From: JAVBOF01 sp031550915
Lineage (GTDB): Bacteria; Bacillota; Clostridia; Christensenellales; MGBC116941
Assembly (NCBI GenBank): GCA_031550915.1
Contig: JAVBOF010000162.1
Coordinates: forward strand, 1-17,852
Length of the DNA stretch: 17,852 bases
Reading direction: 5' to 3'
A program made the translations under genes and the position numbers. Positions within the stretch are counted from its first letter, which is position 1; the number at the start of each line of letters is the position of its first letter. Positions 1 to 7,870 of the stretch are shown here, in pieces. A model generated the notes under the pieces. That model did not search any database and was not told where the DNA came from. It was given only the letters and a program-made list of their open reading frames with translations.

Positions 1-42
1 AGTCGACGTTAAGTCACGGTAAAGCGGAGGGAGGGAAGTATA

Positions 43-220
43 ATGTCTGAAATTCGAGTTGGAGAAAACGAATCGCTTGAAAGCGCCCTTAAACGCTTTA
101 AACGTAAATGCGCAAACGCAGGAGTATTGGCCGAAATCCGCAAAAGGGAACACTACGAAAAGCCCAGCGTGAAAAAAAAAGAAAAAGGCCGAGGCGGCCA
201 GAAAACGTAAGTTCAAGTAA
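43..220 (+). CDS. rpsU: 30S ribosomal protein S21, frame broken at an A9 run
   Basis: S21 is a small basic protein of the 30S subunit. The translation begins MSEIRVGENESLESALKRF and runs through REHYEKPSV, an unmistakable S21 body. A very strong ribosome site (GGAGGGAGGG, 26-35) lies 7 nt before the ATG at 43. Read straight through, the frame ends at 208-210 as a 55-residue protein with an atypical tail (GRGGQKT). The normal S21 tail, AEAARKRKFK plus stop, is present at 188-220 in the next frame. Removing one A from the nine-A run at 172-180 joins the two and gives a 58-residue protein of normal family length. This is most simply a homopolymer length error in the sequence. RNA polymerase slippage on A9 or a real mutation are the alternatives. 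I give the end of the restored frame. Identity is certain; the state of the 3' end is not. Confidence 0.9.
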
Positions 221-226
221 GTTTTT

Positions 227-254
227 GCGGGTATCGAAAGATACCTGCTTTTTT
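227..254 (+). terminator. Rho-independent terminator of rpsU
   Basis: A 9-bp stem (GCGGGTATC, 227-235, with GATACCTGC, 240-248, one G-U pair) is closed by a GAAA tetraloop and followed by six T residues (249-254). It sits 7 nt after the restored rpsU stop, so it separates rpsU from the miaB operon. Confidence 0.93.
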
Positions 255-256
255 AT

Positions 257-303
257 ACCGCTTTTGCATTTCGTATAAAACGTTTGTTATAAGCGGTCTT
301 TTT
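257..303 (+). terminator. Possible second weak terminator hairpin
   Basis: ACCGCTT (257-263) can pair with AAGCGGT (291-297), and the right arm is followed by CTTTTTC. The loop is 27 nt long and the stem only 7 bp, so this may be a back-up terminator or chance. It ends next to the -35 box of the miaB promoter. Confidence 0.3.
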
Positions 304-304
304 C

Positions 305-333
305 TTGAATGCCTATTACTATTTTGCTATAAT
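305..333 (+). promoter_or_regulatory. Sigma-A promoter of the miaB-mutSL-miaA-hfq operon
   Basis: The -35 is TTGAAT (305-310), the spacer is 17 bp, and the -10 is a perfect TATAAT (328-333) preceded by TGC, an extended -10 element. A start near 340 would give a leader of about 40 nt before miaB. No other strong promoter is visible before the following plus-strand genes, so it may drive the whole run to 9145. Confidence 0.85.
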
Positions 334-364
334 TTAATAGGTCTTCGCAGCAGATAAATTATCC

Positions 365-370
365 GGAAGG
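365..370 (+). promoter_or_regulatory. miaB ribosome site, better placed for an out-of-frame ATG
   Basis: GGAAGG lies 5 nt before an ATG at 376, which is out of frame with miaB and would encode only nine residues (stop 403-405). The in-frame TTG at 383 is 12 nt away. Either the TTG is used, perhaps with coupling, or one T of the TTTT at 381-384 is surplus and the ATG is the true miaB start. Confidence 0.5.
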
Positions 371-382
371 TAAATATGTATT

Positions 383-1750
383 TTGAACCTACAATTAGAA
401 CATGATTTAGACAAAGGTAGGCCTTTATGTTATAAAATAAACACTTATGGTTGCCAGATGAACGCCCATGACAGTGAGAAAATCGCCGGGATGCTGATGA
501 ATATGGGGTATATTGAATCGAAAAGCAGCAATTCCGATTCCGATCTTGTATTGTTTAACACATGCTGCGTACGTGACCATGCTGAACAAAAGGTTTTTGG
601 AAACGTTGGCGCTCTGGCGGAAGCCAAACGCATAAATCCCGGAATGATAATTGCAGTATGCGGATGTATGATGCAGCAGAAGGACGTCGCAGACAAACTG
701 CAAAAGCGTTTCCCTTTTATAGATTTGATTTTTGGGACGCACAATTTGCATGAGTTGCCTATGATGCTAGAAAAGCTTAAGGAAACAAAGACGCAGCAGA
801 ATGATGTTTGGGAAACGGACGGGGAAATCATCGAGGACATGCCTGTATTGCGAAACTCATGGCCTTTGGCCAATATAAATATAATGTATGGTTGCAATAA
901 TTATTGTTCGTATTGTATCGTACCCTATGTTCGCGGAAGAGAACGCAGCCGCAAAGCCCAAGATATTATTGATGAAGTGGTAAGCCTTGCAAAAGGTGGA
1001 TACAAAGAGATAACACTTCTGGGACAGAATGTAAACTCATACGGAAAAGATATTGACAAGGCTTTGGATTTTCCGGCGCTACTAAAGGAATTGGGCAAGA
1101 TCAAAGAGATAAAGCGTATCCGGTTTATGACATCGCATCCGAAGGATCTTTCCGATGAGCTTATCGACACTCTGGCGGCAACTGACAACATATGTAAACA
1201 GGTTCATTTGCCTGTCCAATCCGGCGATGATGAGGTGTTGAGAGCTATGAACAGAGAGTATACATCGGAAGAGTACAAAACTCTCGTATACAAACTGCGA
1301 AGCGCAATGCCGGAGATAGGAATTAGTACGGATATAATAGTAGGGTTTCCGGGGGAAACGGAAGACCAGTTTTCAAATACGTTGAAGCTGGTTGAGCATG
1401 TCCGCTTTAATGGAATTTTTATGTTCAAATATAGCAAGCGTGATGGCACAAAGGCTGTGAAAATGCACGGCATGATACCTAATGATACAAAAAAGCGAAG
1501 GTTGGACGAGCTTATACGTTTGCAGGAGAATATCGGTTCCGAAAAAAACAAAGAATACATTGGAAGGATCGAATCGGTATTGGCGGAAAGAGCGGCCAAG
1601 AAGGCAGGACAATATTGCGGAAGAACCGGAAGCGGGTTGCTTGTGAACTTTTCGTCAGATGAAAGCTGTATAGGCAAAGAATTGGATATTACCATAGAAA
1701 AATCTACAGCAAACACGCTGATAGGTAGTGTAAAAGATGTTAACATATAA
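383..1750 (+). CDS. miaB: tRNA-2-methylthio-N6-dimethylallyladenosine synthase MiaB
   Basis: MiaB is a cytosolic radical-SAM methylthiotransferase that converts i6A37 to ms2i6A37 in tRNAs reading UNN codons. The 455 residues show the family order. The N-terminal methylthiotransferase domain has cluster cysteines Cys24 (TYGCQMN), the NTC Cys61 and Cys95 (CGCM). The radical-SAM core has Cys171-x3-Cys175-x2-Cys178 in GCNNYCSYC, followed by VPYVRGRERSR. The C-terminal part (about 375-455) fits a TRAM domain. The length is typical. The start is the TTG at 383, since no in-frame ATG precedes the first conserved cysteine; see the ribosome-site entry for the doubt about this. It is the first gene of the operon and acts on the product of MiaA, encoded about 5 kb downstream. 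Confidence 0.96.
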   Translation: MNLQLEHDLDKGRPLCYKINTYGCQMNAHDSEKIAGMLMNMGYIESKSSNSDSDLVLFNTCCVRDHAEQKVFGNVGALAEAKRINPGMIIAVCGCMMQQKDVADKLQKRFPFIDLIFGTHNLHELPMMLEKLKETKTQQNDVWETDGEIIEDMPVLRNSWPLANINIMYGCNNYCSYCIVPYVRGRERSRKAQDIIDEVVSLAKGGYKEITLLGQNVNSYGKDIDKALDFPALLKELGKIKEIKRIRFMTSHPKDLSDELIDTLAATDNICKQVHLPVQSGDDEVLRAMNREYTSEEYKTLVYKLRSAMPEIGISTDIIVGFPGETEDQFSNTLKLVEHVRFNGIFMFKYSKRDGTKAVKMHGMIPNDTKKRRLDELIRLQENIGSEKNKEYIGRIESVLAERAAKKAGQYCGRTGSGLLVNFSSDESCIGKELDITIEKSTANTLIGSVKDVNI

Positions 1751-1786
1751 AAAGCAGGCCGTTTGGTTTGCGGATAGGAGAAATGT

Positions 1787-2182
1787 ATGGATATAATTCA
1801 GAGGGCTGCCGAACTCGGTAAGGCTATTGCCGAAAGCGAAGAAAACCTTGCTTTTACTAATGCACAGGATTTGGTAAACAATGACGAAGTTGCGATGGGG
1901 CTTGTAAATAAGTATGGCGAAGCAAGGGATAAGCTGCATGCACTTATGCAAAACAGGGAAGGAAATCAGAAAGAGCTTAAGACGATGTCCGGTGTAATTG
2001 AGCGTATAAATGAGGAGATCGGTAACAACCCTCTTTTACAGGACATGCTTTCCGCACAAGAAAAACTTCAGTCTCTTATGCGAAATGTGGACAGGGTGAT
2101 AAACTTCCAGATTACCGGGATGAGCGGAAATGACAGCGGATGCGGCAGCGGTGGCTGTGAAGGCTGCAAAGGTTGCAGTTGA
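1787..2182 (+). CDS. YlbF/YmcA-family protein with four-cysteine C-terminal tail
   Basis: A 131-residue, mostly helical, charged protein of the YlbF/YmcA (Com_YlbF) family. In Bacillus subtilis, YmcA and YlbF join YaaT in the Ric complex, which binds iron-sulfur clusters and affects RNase Y-dependent mRNA processing, competence and sporulation. Its position right after miaB matches that of ymcA in B. subtilis. Residues 1-110 are the helical domain. The tail after a Gly/Ser-rich linker carries Cys119-x4-Cys124-x2-Cys127-x2-Cys130, a likely metal or Fe-S ligand set. The ribosome site AGGAGA is about 6 nt before the ATG. The family is clear; whether it is the YmcA or YlbF member is an inference from gene order, and no yaaT-like gene is in this window. 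Confidence 0.85.
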   Translation: MDIIQRAAELGKAIAESEENLAFTNAQDLVNNDEVAMGLVNKYGEARDKLHALMQNREGNQKELKTMSGVIERINEEIGNNPLLQDMLSAQEKLQSLMRNVDRVINFQITGMSGNDSGCGSGGCEGCKGCS

Positions 2183-2193
2183 TGATGATTTGA

Positions 2194-2211
2194 AAGCTTT
2201 GAGCAAAGCTT
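2194..2211 (+). promoter_or_regulatory. Hairpin abutting the mutS ribosome site
   Basis: AAGCTTTG and CAAAGCTT form a perfect inverted repeat, 7 bp with a GAGC loop or 8 bp with a 2-nt loop. It ends exactly at the T that opens the mutS Shine-Dalgarno TAAGGGGG (2211-2218). It has no T tract, so it is not a terminator. It could set translation of mutS or mark a processing point in the operon mRNA; that role is inferred. Confidence 0.5.
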
Positions 2212-2220
2212 AAGGGGGAA

Positions 2221-4842
2221 ATGATAGTGGGGTATACCCCAATGATGAAGCAATACCTTGAGATCAAAGATCTTCACAGGGATTGTATTTTGTTTTTCCG
2301 TTTAGGGGATTTCTATGAGATGTTTTTTGAAGATGCCAGGACAGCGTCCCGTGAACTGGAGCTTACGCTGACAGGGAAAGACTGCGGCATGGAAAAAAGA
2401 GCGGATATGTGCGGCGTTCCATATCATGCGGCCGAAGGCTATATATCCAAGCTGGTGGATAAGGGTTATAAGGTAGCTATCTGTGAGCAAATGTCCGACC
2501 CTAAGGAATCAAAGGGCATAGTTGAACGCGATGTAGTTCGTGTTATAACTCCGGGGACGCAAATCCAGGGCGGAAACACTGATGGCGACAAGAACATTTA
2601 TATTATGTCAATCTGCTGGCAAAGCACCCAAGCCGGCTTGTGTATTGCAGATGTGTCTACCGGAGAATTCCAGTTGAAAAGTATATCCGATGATGACATT
2701 TCAAAACATTTGATGGACGAGATCATTCGATGGCAGCCGAAAGAGATTTTAACAAATGACGAAACTTTTTTTGCAACAAACGCATTCTCGAAGATAAAAA
2801 CCAACAATTGCTTGATAAATTGTTATACTGATGATGCTTACGAATTTGAAGCAGCAAAGAACGTGGTGTTAGATCATTTTAAGGCTAAATCATTACCAGA
2901 TATTGGTTGCCAGTCTATGGAAATATCTATTTGTGCAGCTGGGGCAATGCTAACATACCTCAAGAAGACGCAGAAAAATGCCCTGGAACATATAAATAAG
3001 ATATGTATATTGGATAGAGAGCCTGCAATGGCATTGGATACAGCAACGCGAAGGAACCTCGAATTGACCCAGAATATACGCGGTGAGGGTAAAAAAGGCA
3101 CTTTACTTTGGCTTTTGGATCACACTATGACCGCAATGGGCGGAAGGTGTCTGAGAAAATGGATCGAGCAGCCGTTGCAGAATGCGCGGGATATTGAAGC
3201 AAGGTTGGATGCCATTGAAGAATTGAAAAACGAAGAGATATCCTGTTCGGAGTTACGCGTACTTTTGGATGAAATATATGACCTTGAAAGATTGTCATGC
3301 AAGATAGCATATGGAAGCTTGAATGCAAGGGATTGTTTAGCGATAGTAAATTCTCTTTCCGTATTGCCAAGGGTAAAGGAAATGCTTTGTTCAAGTATTT
3401 CAGAACCGCTGAAATCATACGGAGAAGCACTGAATACAATGGATGATTTACAGGCGGAACTAGTACGCGCAATTGCGCCGGAACCGCCTTTAGGGGTAAA
3501 AGAAGGCGGCATAATCAACGGTGGTTTTTCTTCCGAGATAGACAGCTTTAGGGAAGCGATAAATAATGGTAAAACATGGATAAAGGCGCTTGAGGATAAA
3601 GAAAAGAAAGCTACCGATATAAAGAATCTGAAAATTGGGTTTAATAAGGTTTTTGGATATTATATCGAGGTGACAAAATCATATTACCACCTTATACCAT
3701 ATCGGTATATCAGAAAGCAAACTCTGGCCAACTGCGAAAGGTTTATCACTCCTGAGCTTAAGGAGATGGAAGAGAAGATACTCGGCGCGGAAGAAAAGAG
3801 TATTAAGCTCGAATATGAATTGTTCTGTGAAATACGGGAGCAGATGTCGAAAAAGATACCGGAGCTGCAGGAGATTAGTTCTATAATAGCCGCCATTGAT
3901 GCTATGCAGTCTATGGCAGTAGCTGCTCTCCGAAACAATTACACAAAGCCTAGGATAACTGATAGTGGCTTTATATCTATAAAGTCCGGTAGACATCCGG
4001 TTGTAGAAAAGACTTTGGGAGGCCAATTCGTTACCAATGACGTTTACTTGGATATGGATGAAAACCGGTTTTTGATAATAACAGGTCCCAATATGGCAGG
4101 GAAGAGCACTTTTATGAGGCAGGTGGCTCTGATAACTTTGATGGCACACATTGGCTCTTTTGTGCCTGCGCAAAGTGCGGAGATATGTTTGACCGACAGG
4201 ATATTTACACGGGTAGGCGCTTCGGATGATCTATTTATGGGTCAAAGTACCTTCATGGTAGAAATGAGCGAACTAGCAAACATCATTCGGAATGCAAGCA
4301 AAAATAGTCTGATTATTTTGGACGAAATTGGACGCGGAACCGGTACTTTAGACGGGTTGGGCATAGCATGGGCATCTGTGGAGCATATAGCTGACACTCA
4401 AAAGCTGGGAGCCAAGACACTTTTCTCAACGCACTACCATGAATTAAGTGAGCTTGAAGGATTCCTTCCTGGAGTAGTAAACTATCATGTGACCGTCAAG
4501 GAGTATGATGATGACATTATATTTCTTCGCAAGCTTCTACGAGGCGGTACAGACCGCAGCTTTGGTGTACATGTTGCCAAGCTTGCCGGTTTACCGGATG
4601 AAGTTTTGAAGAGGGCAGACGAGCTGATGAAAAAGCTGCAGGAAGCGGATATTAACAGGGAATCGCTATCCAAAGCGGCACAGGCTGCTCCAGAAAATGT
4701 TCAAATGTCATTATTGACCAATGAAAACGACGAAAAGCTATTGAAATATATCAGAGTTATGGATGCAGACAACCTGACCCCTCGGGAAGCACTGGAAACA
4801 TTATATCTGCTTAAACAGATGGCCGGGGAGATAGACGTATGA
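2221..4842 (+). CDS. mutS: DNA mismatch repair protein MutS
   Basis: MutS recognises mismatches and small loops and recruits MutL. The 873 residues carry the expected parts. YTPMMKQYLEIK begins the mismatch-binding domain, with the Phe31-x-Glu33 wedge (GDFYEMFFEDA). Connector, lever and clamp domains fill the middle. The Walker A is GPNMAGKST (622-630, Lys628), and GQSTFMVEM supplies the trans-acting serine. The Walker B ends in Asp701-Glu702, and FSTHYHEL follows. QMSLL (828-832) near the C-terminus matches the beta-clamp-binding motif. One oddity: the usual GRGTSTFDG reads GRGTGTLDG here. The start is uncertain. ATG 2221 lies only 2 nt after the Shine-Dalgarno TAAGGGGG, while the in-frame GTG at 2227 lies 8 nt away and also gives a family-like N-terminus (MGYTPMM). 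The stop overlaps the mutL start (ATGA), so the pair is probably translationally coupled. Confidence 0.97.
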   Translation: MIVGYTPMMKQYLEIKDLHRDCILFFRLGDFYEMFFEDARTASRELELTLTGKDCGMEKRADMCGVPYHAAEGYISKLVDKGYKVAICEQMSDPKESKGIVERDVVRVITPGTQIQGGNTDGDKNIYIMSICWQSTQAGLCIADVSTGEFQLKSISDDDISKHLMDEIIRWQPKEILTNDETFFATNAFSKIKTNNCLINCYTDDAYEFEAAKNVVLDHFKAKSLPDIGCQSMEISICAAGAMLTYLKKTQKNALEHINKICILDREPAMALDTATRRNLELTQNIRGEGKKGTLLWLLDHTMTAMGGRCLRKWIEQPLQNARDIEARLDAIEELKNEEISCSELRVLLDEIYDLERLSCKIAYGSLNARDCLAIVNSLSVLPRVKEMLCSSISEPLKSYGEALNTMDDLQAELVRAIAPEPPLGVKEGGIINGGFSSEIDSFREAINNGKTWIKALEDKEKKATDIKNLKIGFNKVFGYYIEVTKSYYHLIPYRYIRKQTLANCERFITPELKEMEEKILGAEEKSIKLEYELFCEIREQMSKKIPELQEISSIIAAIDAMQSMAVAALRNNYTKPRITDSGFISIKSGRHPVVEKTLGGQFVTNDVYLDMDENRFLIITGPNMAGKSTFMRQVALITLMAHIGSFVPAQSAEICLTDRIFTRVGASDDLFMGQSTFMVEMSELANIIRNASKNSLIILDEIGRGTGTLDGLGIAWASVEHIADTQKLGAKTLFSTHYHELSELEGFLPGVVNYHVTVKEYDDDIIFLRKLLRGGTDRSFGVHVAKLAGLPDEVLKRADELMKKLQEADINRESLSKAAQAAPENVQMSLLTNENDEKLLKYIRVMDADNLTPREALETLYLLKQMAGEIDV

Positions 4843-6629
4843 GCAGTAGTATTAAGATACTAGATAGATCAGTATTTGAGCGCATTGCCGCCGGAGAAGT
4901 TATTGAAAACCCTTCATCCGTGGTAAAAGAACTGGTGGAAAACTCAATAGATGCAGGCAGCAGTTCAATCAAAATAAGCGTTACAGGCGGAGGTTTGGAA
5001 TCGATATGCGTCGCAGATGACGGAAATGGCATAGACATGGATGAAGCGGAAACTGCTTTTTTGAGGCATGCAACCAGCAAGTTAAATGATTTTGAAGATT
5101 TAGACAAAATAATTACTTTGGGCTTTCGCGGAGAAGCTTTAGCCAGTATTGCCGCGGTTTCTAAGTGTGAGATGCTTACAAAAACACGAAACTCCGATAC
5201 AGGTGTGCAATTGTACATCGAGGGCGGCGAATTGATTTCAAATAAACCGGCATCAGCTTTAGACGGCACGACGCTAACGGTCAAAGAATTGTTTTACAAC
5301 ACTCCAGCAAGATTAAAGTTTCTAAAAAAGCCCAATCTGGAAGCTGCAACTATTGCCGATTTGATTTCAAGGTATATATTGTGTAATACGGATATTTCGC
5401 TTGAGCTCCGGTTTGATGATAGAAGCGTATATACAAGTTCTGGTGACGGGAAACTTATCAACGCCATAAACAGCGTTTATGGTTATAAAACCACACGGGC
5501 GTTGATTGATGTATCACACACCGAGGGCGATGTGTATATACATGGATATATTGGGGATGAGAGCATTGCAAAAGGAAACAGGAAGCAGCAGAGTTTGTTT
5601 ATTAACGGCAGGTATGTTACAAACCAAAAGCTATCATTCGCGGTGCTGCGGGCGTTTGAAAACAGGCTTATGCGGGGAAAATTTCCGTTTTTTGTATTGA
5701 ATATAGAAATGCCTCATGCTGATGTCGATGTCAATGTCCATCCAAAAAAGATGGAAGTAAAATTCCGTTCTGAAGAAAGCGTGTTTTCTTCTGTGTATAA
5801 AGCCGTGTGCGATGCTTTGGCTAATATAGGTAAAAATGGAGGTTTAATCGAGGATATACGTGCAACTACACACGCGGATATGGAACAACTGATGCTCAAA
5901 TCTTCGGAAGCGGACCAATATGTGCAAGCACCTGAAGATCTAGGCGAAGGAAATGACAGAGAAATTATAACCAGGCGTGTCGATATAGGCAATAAAAGTA
6001 TGAAGTTACGGGAGAACGATATTAATGTTCCGGATGATCTGCTTTCAATTGATCTAAAACCAAGGTATAGTGTAATAGGCACTTTTCTAAATACATATCT
6101 GCTGGTTGAGATATCCGATAAGCTTGTAATAGTAGACCAGCATGCCGCGCACGAGAAATTTATGTTCGAGAGGCTTATGCAGAAAAGAAAAAACGATCAA
6201 AGCTGCAGTCAGCAATTGCTTTTACCTGTTCGGATTGATTTTAACTTTAGTGAAAAGCAAAGCCTGCTAAATAGGCTGGATATGTTTGAAGAATCGGGTT
6301 TTTGTTTCGATATCGACAGCGATGAAAATATAGCGGTCACCTCTATACCTGCGGGTATGGACGGTAAGCTTTTGTCTGAATTCTTTTATGAACTTTTGGA
6401 AGGTCTTGAGGCCGACGACGTGGAGAACAAAAATATCTTAGTTGACAAGATAATCAGAAAAGCCTGCAGAAAAGCGGTAAAGGCAGGAGATTCTTTATCT
6501 GAACCTGAGATGAAATCATTAATAGATATGCTCTTGAGTGATGAAGGAATACCCAAATGTCCGCATGGAAGACCTATACTACAAATAATTGATAGAGCAT
6601 TCTTTGAAAATATTTTTGGAAGAAGCTGA
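4839..6629 (+). CDS. mutL: DNA mismatch repair protein MutL, endonuclease type
   Basis: MutL is the ATP-dependent partner of MutS. The 596 residues start with a GHKL ATPase domain: ELVENSIDAG with catalytic Glu31 and Mg-binding Asn35, ADDGNGID around 59-65, and the LGFRGEALASI loop. A variable linker lies at about 335-400. The C-terminal domain has the metal-dependent nicking motif DQHAxxExxxxE (433-444), the ACRKAVKA helix and the zinc-site motif CPHGRP (574-579). This marks the nicking form of MutL found in bacteria without MutH, and no mutH is seen here. The ATG start overlaps the mutS stop by 4 nt. Length and motifs are normal, and there is no sign of damage. Confidence 0.97.
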   Translation: MSSSIKILDRSVFERIAAGEVIENPSSVVKELVENSIDAGSSSIKISVTGGGLESICVADDGNGIDMDEAETAFLRHATSKLNDFEDLDKIITLGFRGEALASIAAVSKCEMLTKTRNSDTGVQLYIEGGELISNKPASALDGTTLTVKELFYNTPARLKFLKKPNLEAATIADLISRYILCNTDISLELRFDDRSVYTSSGDGKLINAINSVYGYKTTRALIDVSHTEGDVYIHGYIGDESIAKGNRKQQSLFINGRYVTNQKLSFAVLRAFENRLMRGKFPFFVLNIEMPHADVDVNVHPKKMEVKFRSEESVFSSVYKAVCDALANIGKNGGLIEDIRATTHADMEQLMLKSSEADQYVQAPEDLGEGNDREIITRRVDIGNKSMKLRENDINVPDDLLSIDLKPRYSVIGTFLNTYLLVEISDKLVIVDQHAAHEKFMFERLMQKRKNDQSCSQQLLLPVRIDFNFSEKQSLLNRLDMFEESGFCFDIDSDENIAVTSIPAGMDGKLLSEFFYELLEGLEADDVENKNILVDKIIRKACRKAVKAGDSLSEPEMKSLIDMLLSDEGIPKCPHGRPILQIIDRAFFENIFGRS

Positions 6630-6636
6630 ACTTGGA

Positions 6637-7563
6637 TTGAAAAAGCCGGTTATTATCCTTACGGGGCCAACTGCATCCGGAAAAACGGGGGTTTCGATTG
6701 AACTTGCTGAGCTAATCGGCGCTGAAATAATTGGCGCGGATTCGATGCAGATTTATAGGGGATTGAAGATTGCCAGCGCATCACCAGACGAAAATGAACT
6801 TTCGAGGGTAAAGCATCATCTGATCGGCGTGGTTGATCCGGGAATAAAATTCAGTGTAGCAATGTATTATGAGCTGGCTAAAGCAGCAATATCTGACATC
6901 CAAAGCAAAGGAAAAATGCCCTTGATAGTTGGAGGAACGGGATTATATATTGATTCATTGATATATGAAATGGACTTTTCGGGGCAGATAGCAGATGAAG
7001 AATACCGAAAAGAGCTTTTAGCACTTGCAAACGTCGAGGGTAAGAGTTATATTTATAATATGCTAAAGGAGAATTCTCCCAAAAGAGCAGAAGAATTACA
7101 TGAAAATGATGTTAAGCGGGTTATTCGAGCCCTTGAAATAATTAAGCACCAGGGCGCTGATGCAACTATCAAGGATAAGGAGCGCATTAACAGAATTAAA
7201 CGCAGTGATTTTAATACAAAAGTGTTTTGTTTATCGCCGCCGCGTGATGAATTGTATAAAAGAATAAATCTGCGTGTAGAAAAGATGTTTGACGAGGGAA
7301 TAATCAAAGAAGTGCAGGCTATGAAGAGCTTTTTTAAAAGTGGAAGCACCGCGTTTGAATATATAGGCTATAAAGAAATAAGCGCTTTTCTTGATGGAGA
7401 TTGCACGCTTTTGGAAGCTAAACAAAAGATGATGCGTAATTCAAGAAGATATGCAAAAAGGCAGTTGACCTGGTTTAGGAAGATGAATTGCATTTGGGTC
7501 GAACCGGATAGAGACCCTAAGATAACTGCCGAAAGAATTGCTTCACTGGCCGGTTTGGCATAA
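6637..7563 (+). CDS. miaA: tRNA dimethylallyltransferase MiaA
   Basis: MiaA transfers dimethylallyl from DMAPP to N6 of A37 in tRNAs reading UNN codons, making the substrate of MiaB. From the TTG at 6637 the 308-residue protein opens MKKPVIILTGPTASGKT, the canonical N-terminus with the P-loop at 10-17. Next come ADSMQIYRGL and GGTGLYIDSLIYEMDF, and it ends with the RRYAKRQLTWFRK tRNA-binding region. The segment after MQIYRG (KIASAS) differs from the common DIGTAK. There is no ATG start. In-frame TTGs occur at 6589, 6604, 6616 and 6637; the last fits family length and puts GGAAGAAG (6618-6625) 11 nt upstream. The longest reading, from 6589, would overlap mutL by 41 nt and add 16 residues. hfq follows after 25 nt. 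Confidence 0.95.
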   Translation: MKKPVIILTGPTASGKTGVSIELAELIGAEIIGADSMQIYRGLKIASASPDENELSRVKHHLIGVVDPGIKFSVAMYYELAKAAISDIQSKGKMPLIVGGTGLYIDSLIYEMDFSGQIADEEYRKELLALANVEGKSYIYNMLKENSPKRAEELHENDVKRVIRALEIIKHQGADATIKDKERINRIKRSDFNTKVFCLSPPRDELYKRINLRVEKMFDEGIIKEVQAMKSFFKSGSTAFEYIGYKEISAFLDGDCTLLEAKQKMMRNSRRYAKRQLTWFRKMNCIWVEPDRDPKITAERIASLAGLA

Positions 7564-7588
7564 TAATGATATAAAAAGGGTGGATGTA

Positions 7589-7846
7589 ATGAACGCAAAA
7601 CCAATAATCGTACTACAGGATGTATTCTTAAACCAAGTTAGAAAAGACCGTACGCCAGTCGAAATCAATTTGATGGACGGTAATAGCTACAGAGGATTTG
7701 TAAAAGGATTCGATCTCTACACGGTTATTATGGAATGCGAGAACCGGAAACAACTCATGGTATATAAGCATGCCATATCCAGCGTTTCCCCGGACAAGCC
7801 GGTATCGTTTATACCTCCGGATAAGGGAGAAAGAAAACCACAGTAG
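7589..7846 (+). CDS. hfq: RNA chaperone Hfq
   Basis: Hfq forms a hexameric ring that binds sRNAs and A-rich mRNA. The 85 residues show LQDVFLNQVRKDRTPV (helix and rim), an Sm1 strand region with MDGNSYRGFVKGFDLY, and the Sm2 signature YKHAIS (59-64). The common F-D-x-F reads F-D-L-Y, a conservative change. A proline- and charge-rich tail covers about 67-85. The start is the ATG at 7589, with AAAGGGTGG (7575-7583) 5 nt upstream; an upstream in-frame TTG at 7538 would run back into miaA and is not needed. Position after miaA is the widely conserved miaA-hfq pair. Confidence 0.96.
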   Translation: MNAKPIIVLQDVFLNQVRKDRTPVEINLMDGNSYRGFVKGFDLYTVIMECENRKQLMVYKHAISSVSPDKPVSFIPPDKGERKPQ

Positions 7847-7859
7847 ATATTTGTTTAGC

Positions 7860-7865
7860 AGGTGA
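7860..7865 (+). promoter_or_regulatory. Ribosome site that sets the YnbB-like gene start
   Basis: AGGTGA lies 5 nt before the TTG at 7871. It overlaps the alternative GTG at 7862, which itself has no good ribosome site upstream, so the TTG is preferred. Confidence 0.6.
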
Positions 7866-7870
7866 ACATA

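Noticed and set aside
1204..1746. 180-residue minus-strand ORF opposite miaB
   Set aside because: Shadow of the miaB coding frame; no ribosome site or recognisable domain.
3679..4173. 164-residue minus-strand ORF opposite mutS
   Set aside because: It runs antisense to the conserved MutS core and ATPase domain and shows no motifs of its own.
4811..5284. 157-residue minus-strand ORF opposite mutL
   Set aside because: It is the complement of the conserved MutL ATPase domain, serine-rich from codon complementarity, with no homology signal.
7538..7588. N-terminal extension of Hfq from an upstream TTG
   Set aside because: It would run back over the miaA 3' end and add 17 residues not typical of Hfq; ATG 7589 has a proper ribosome site.
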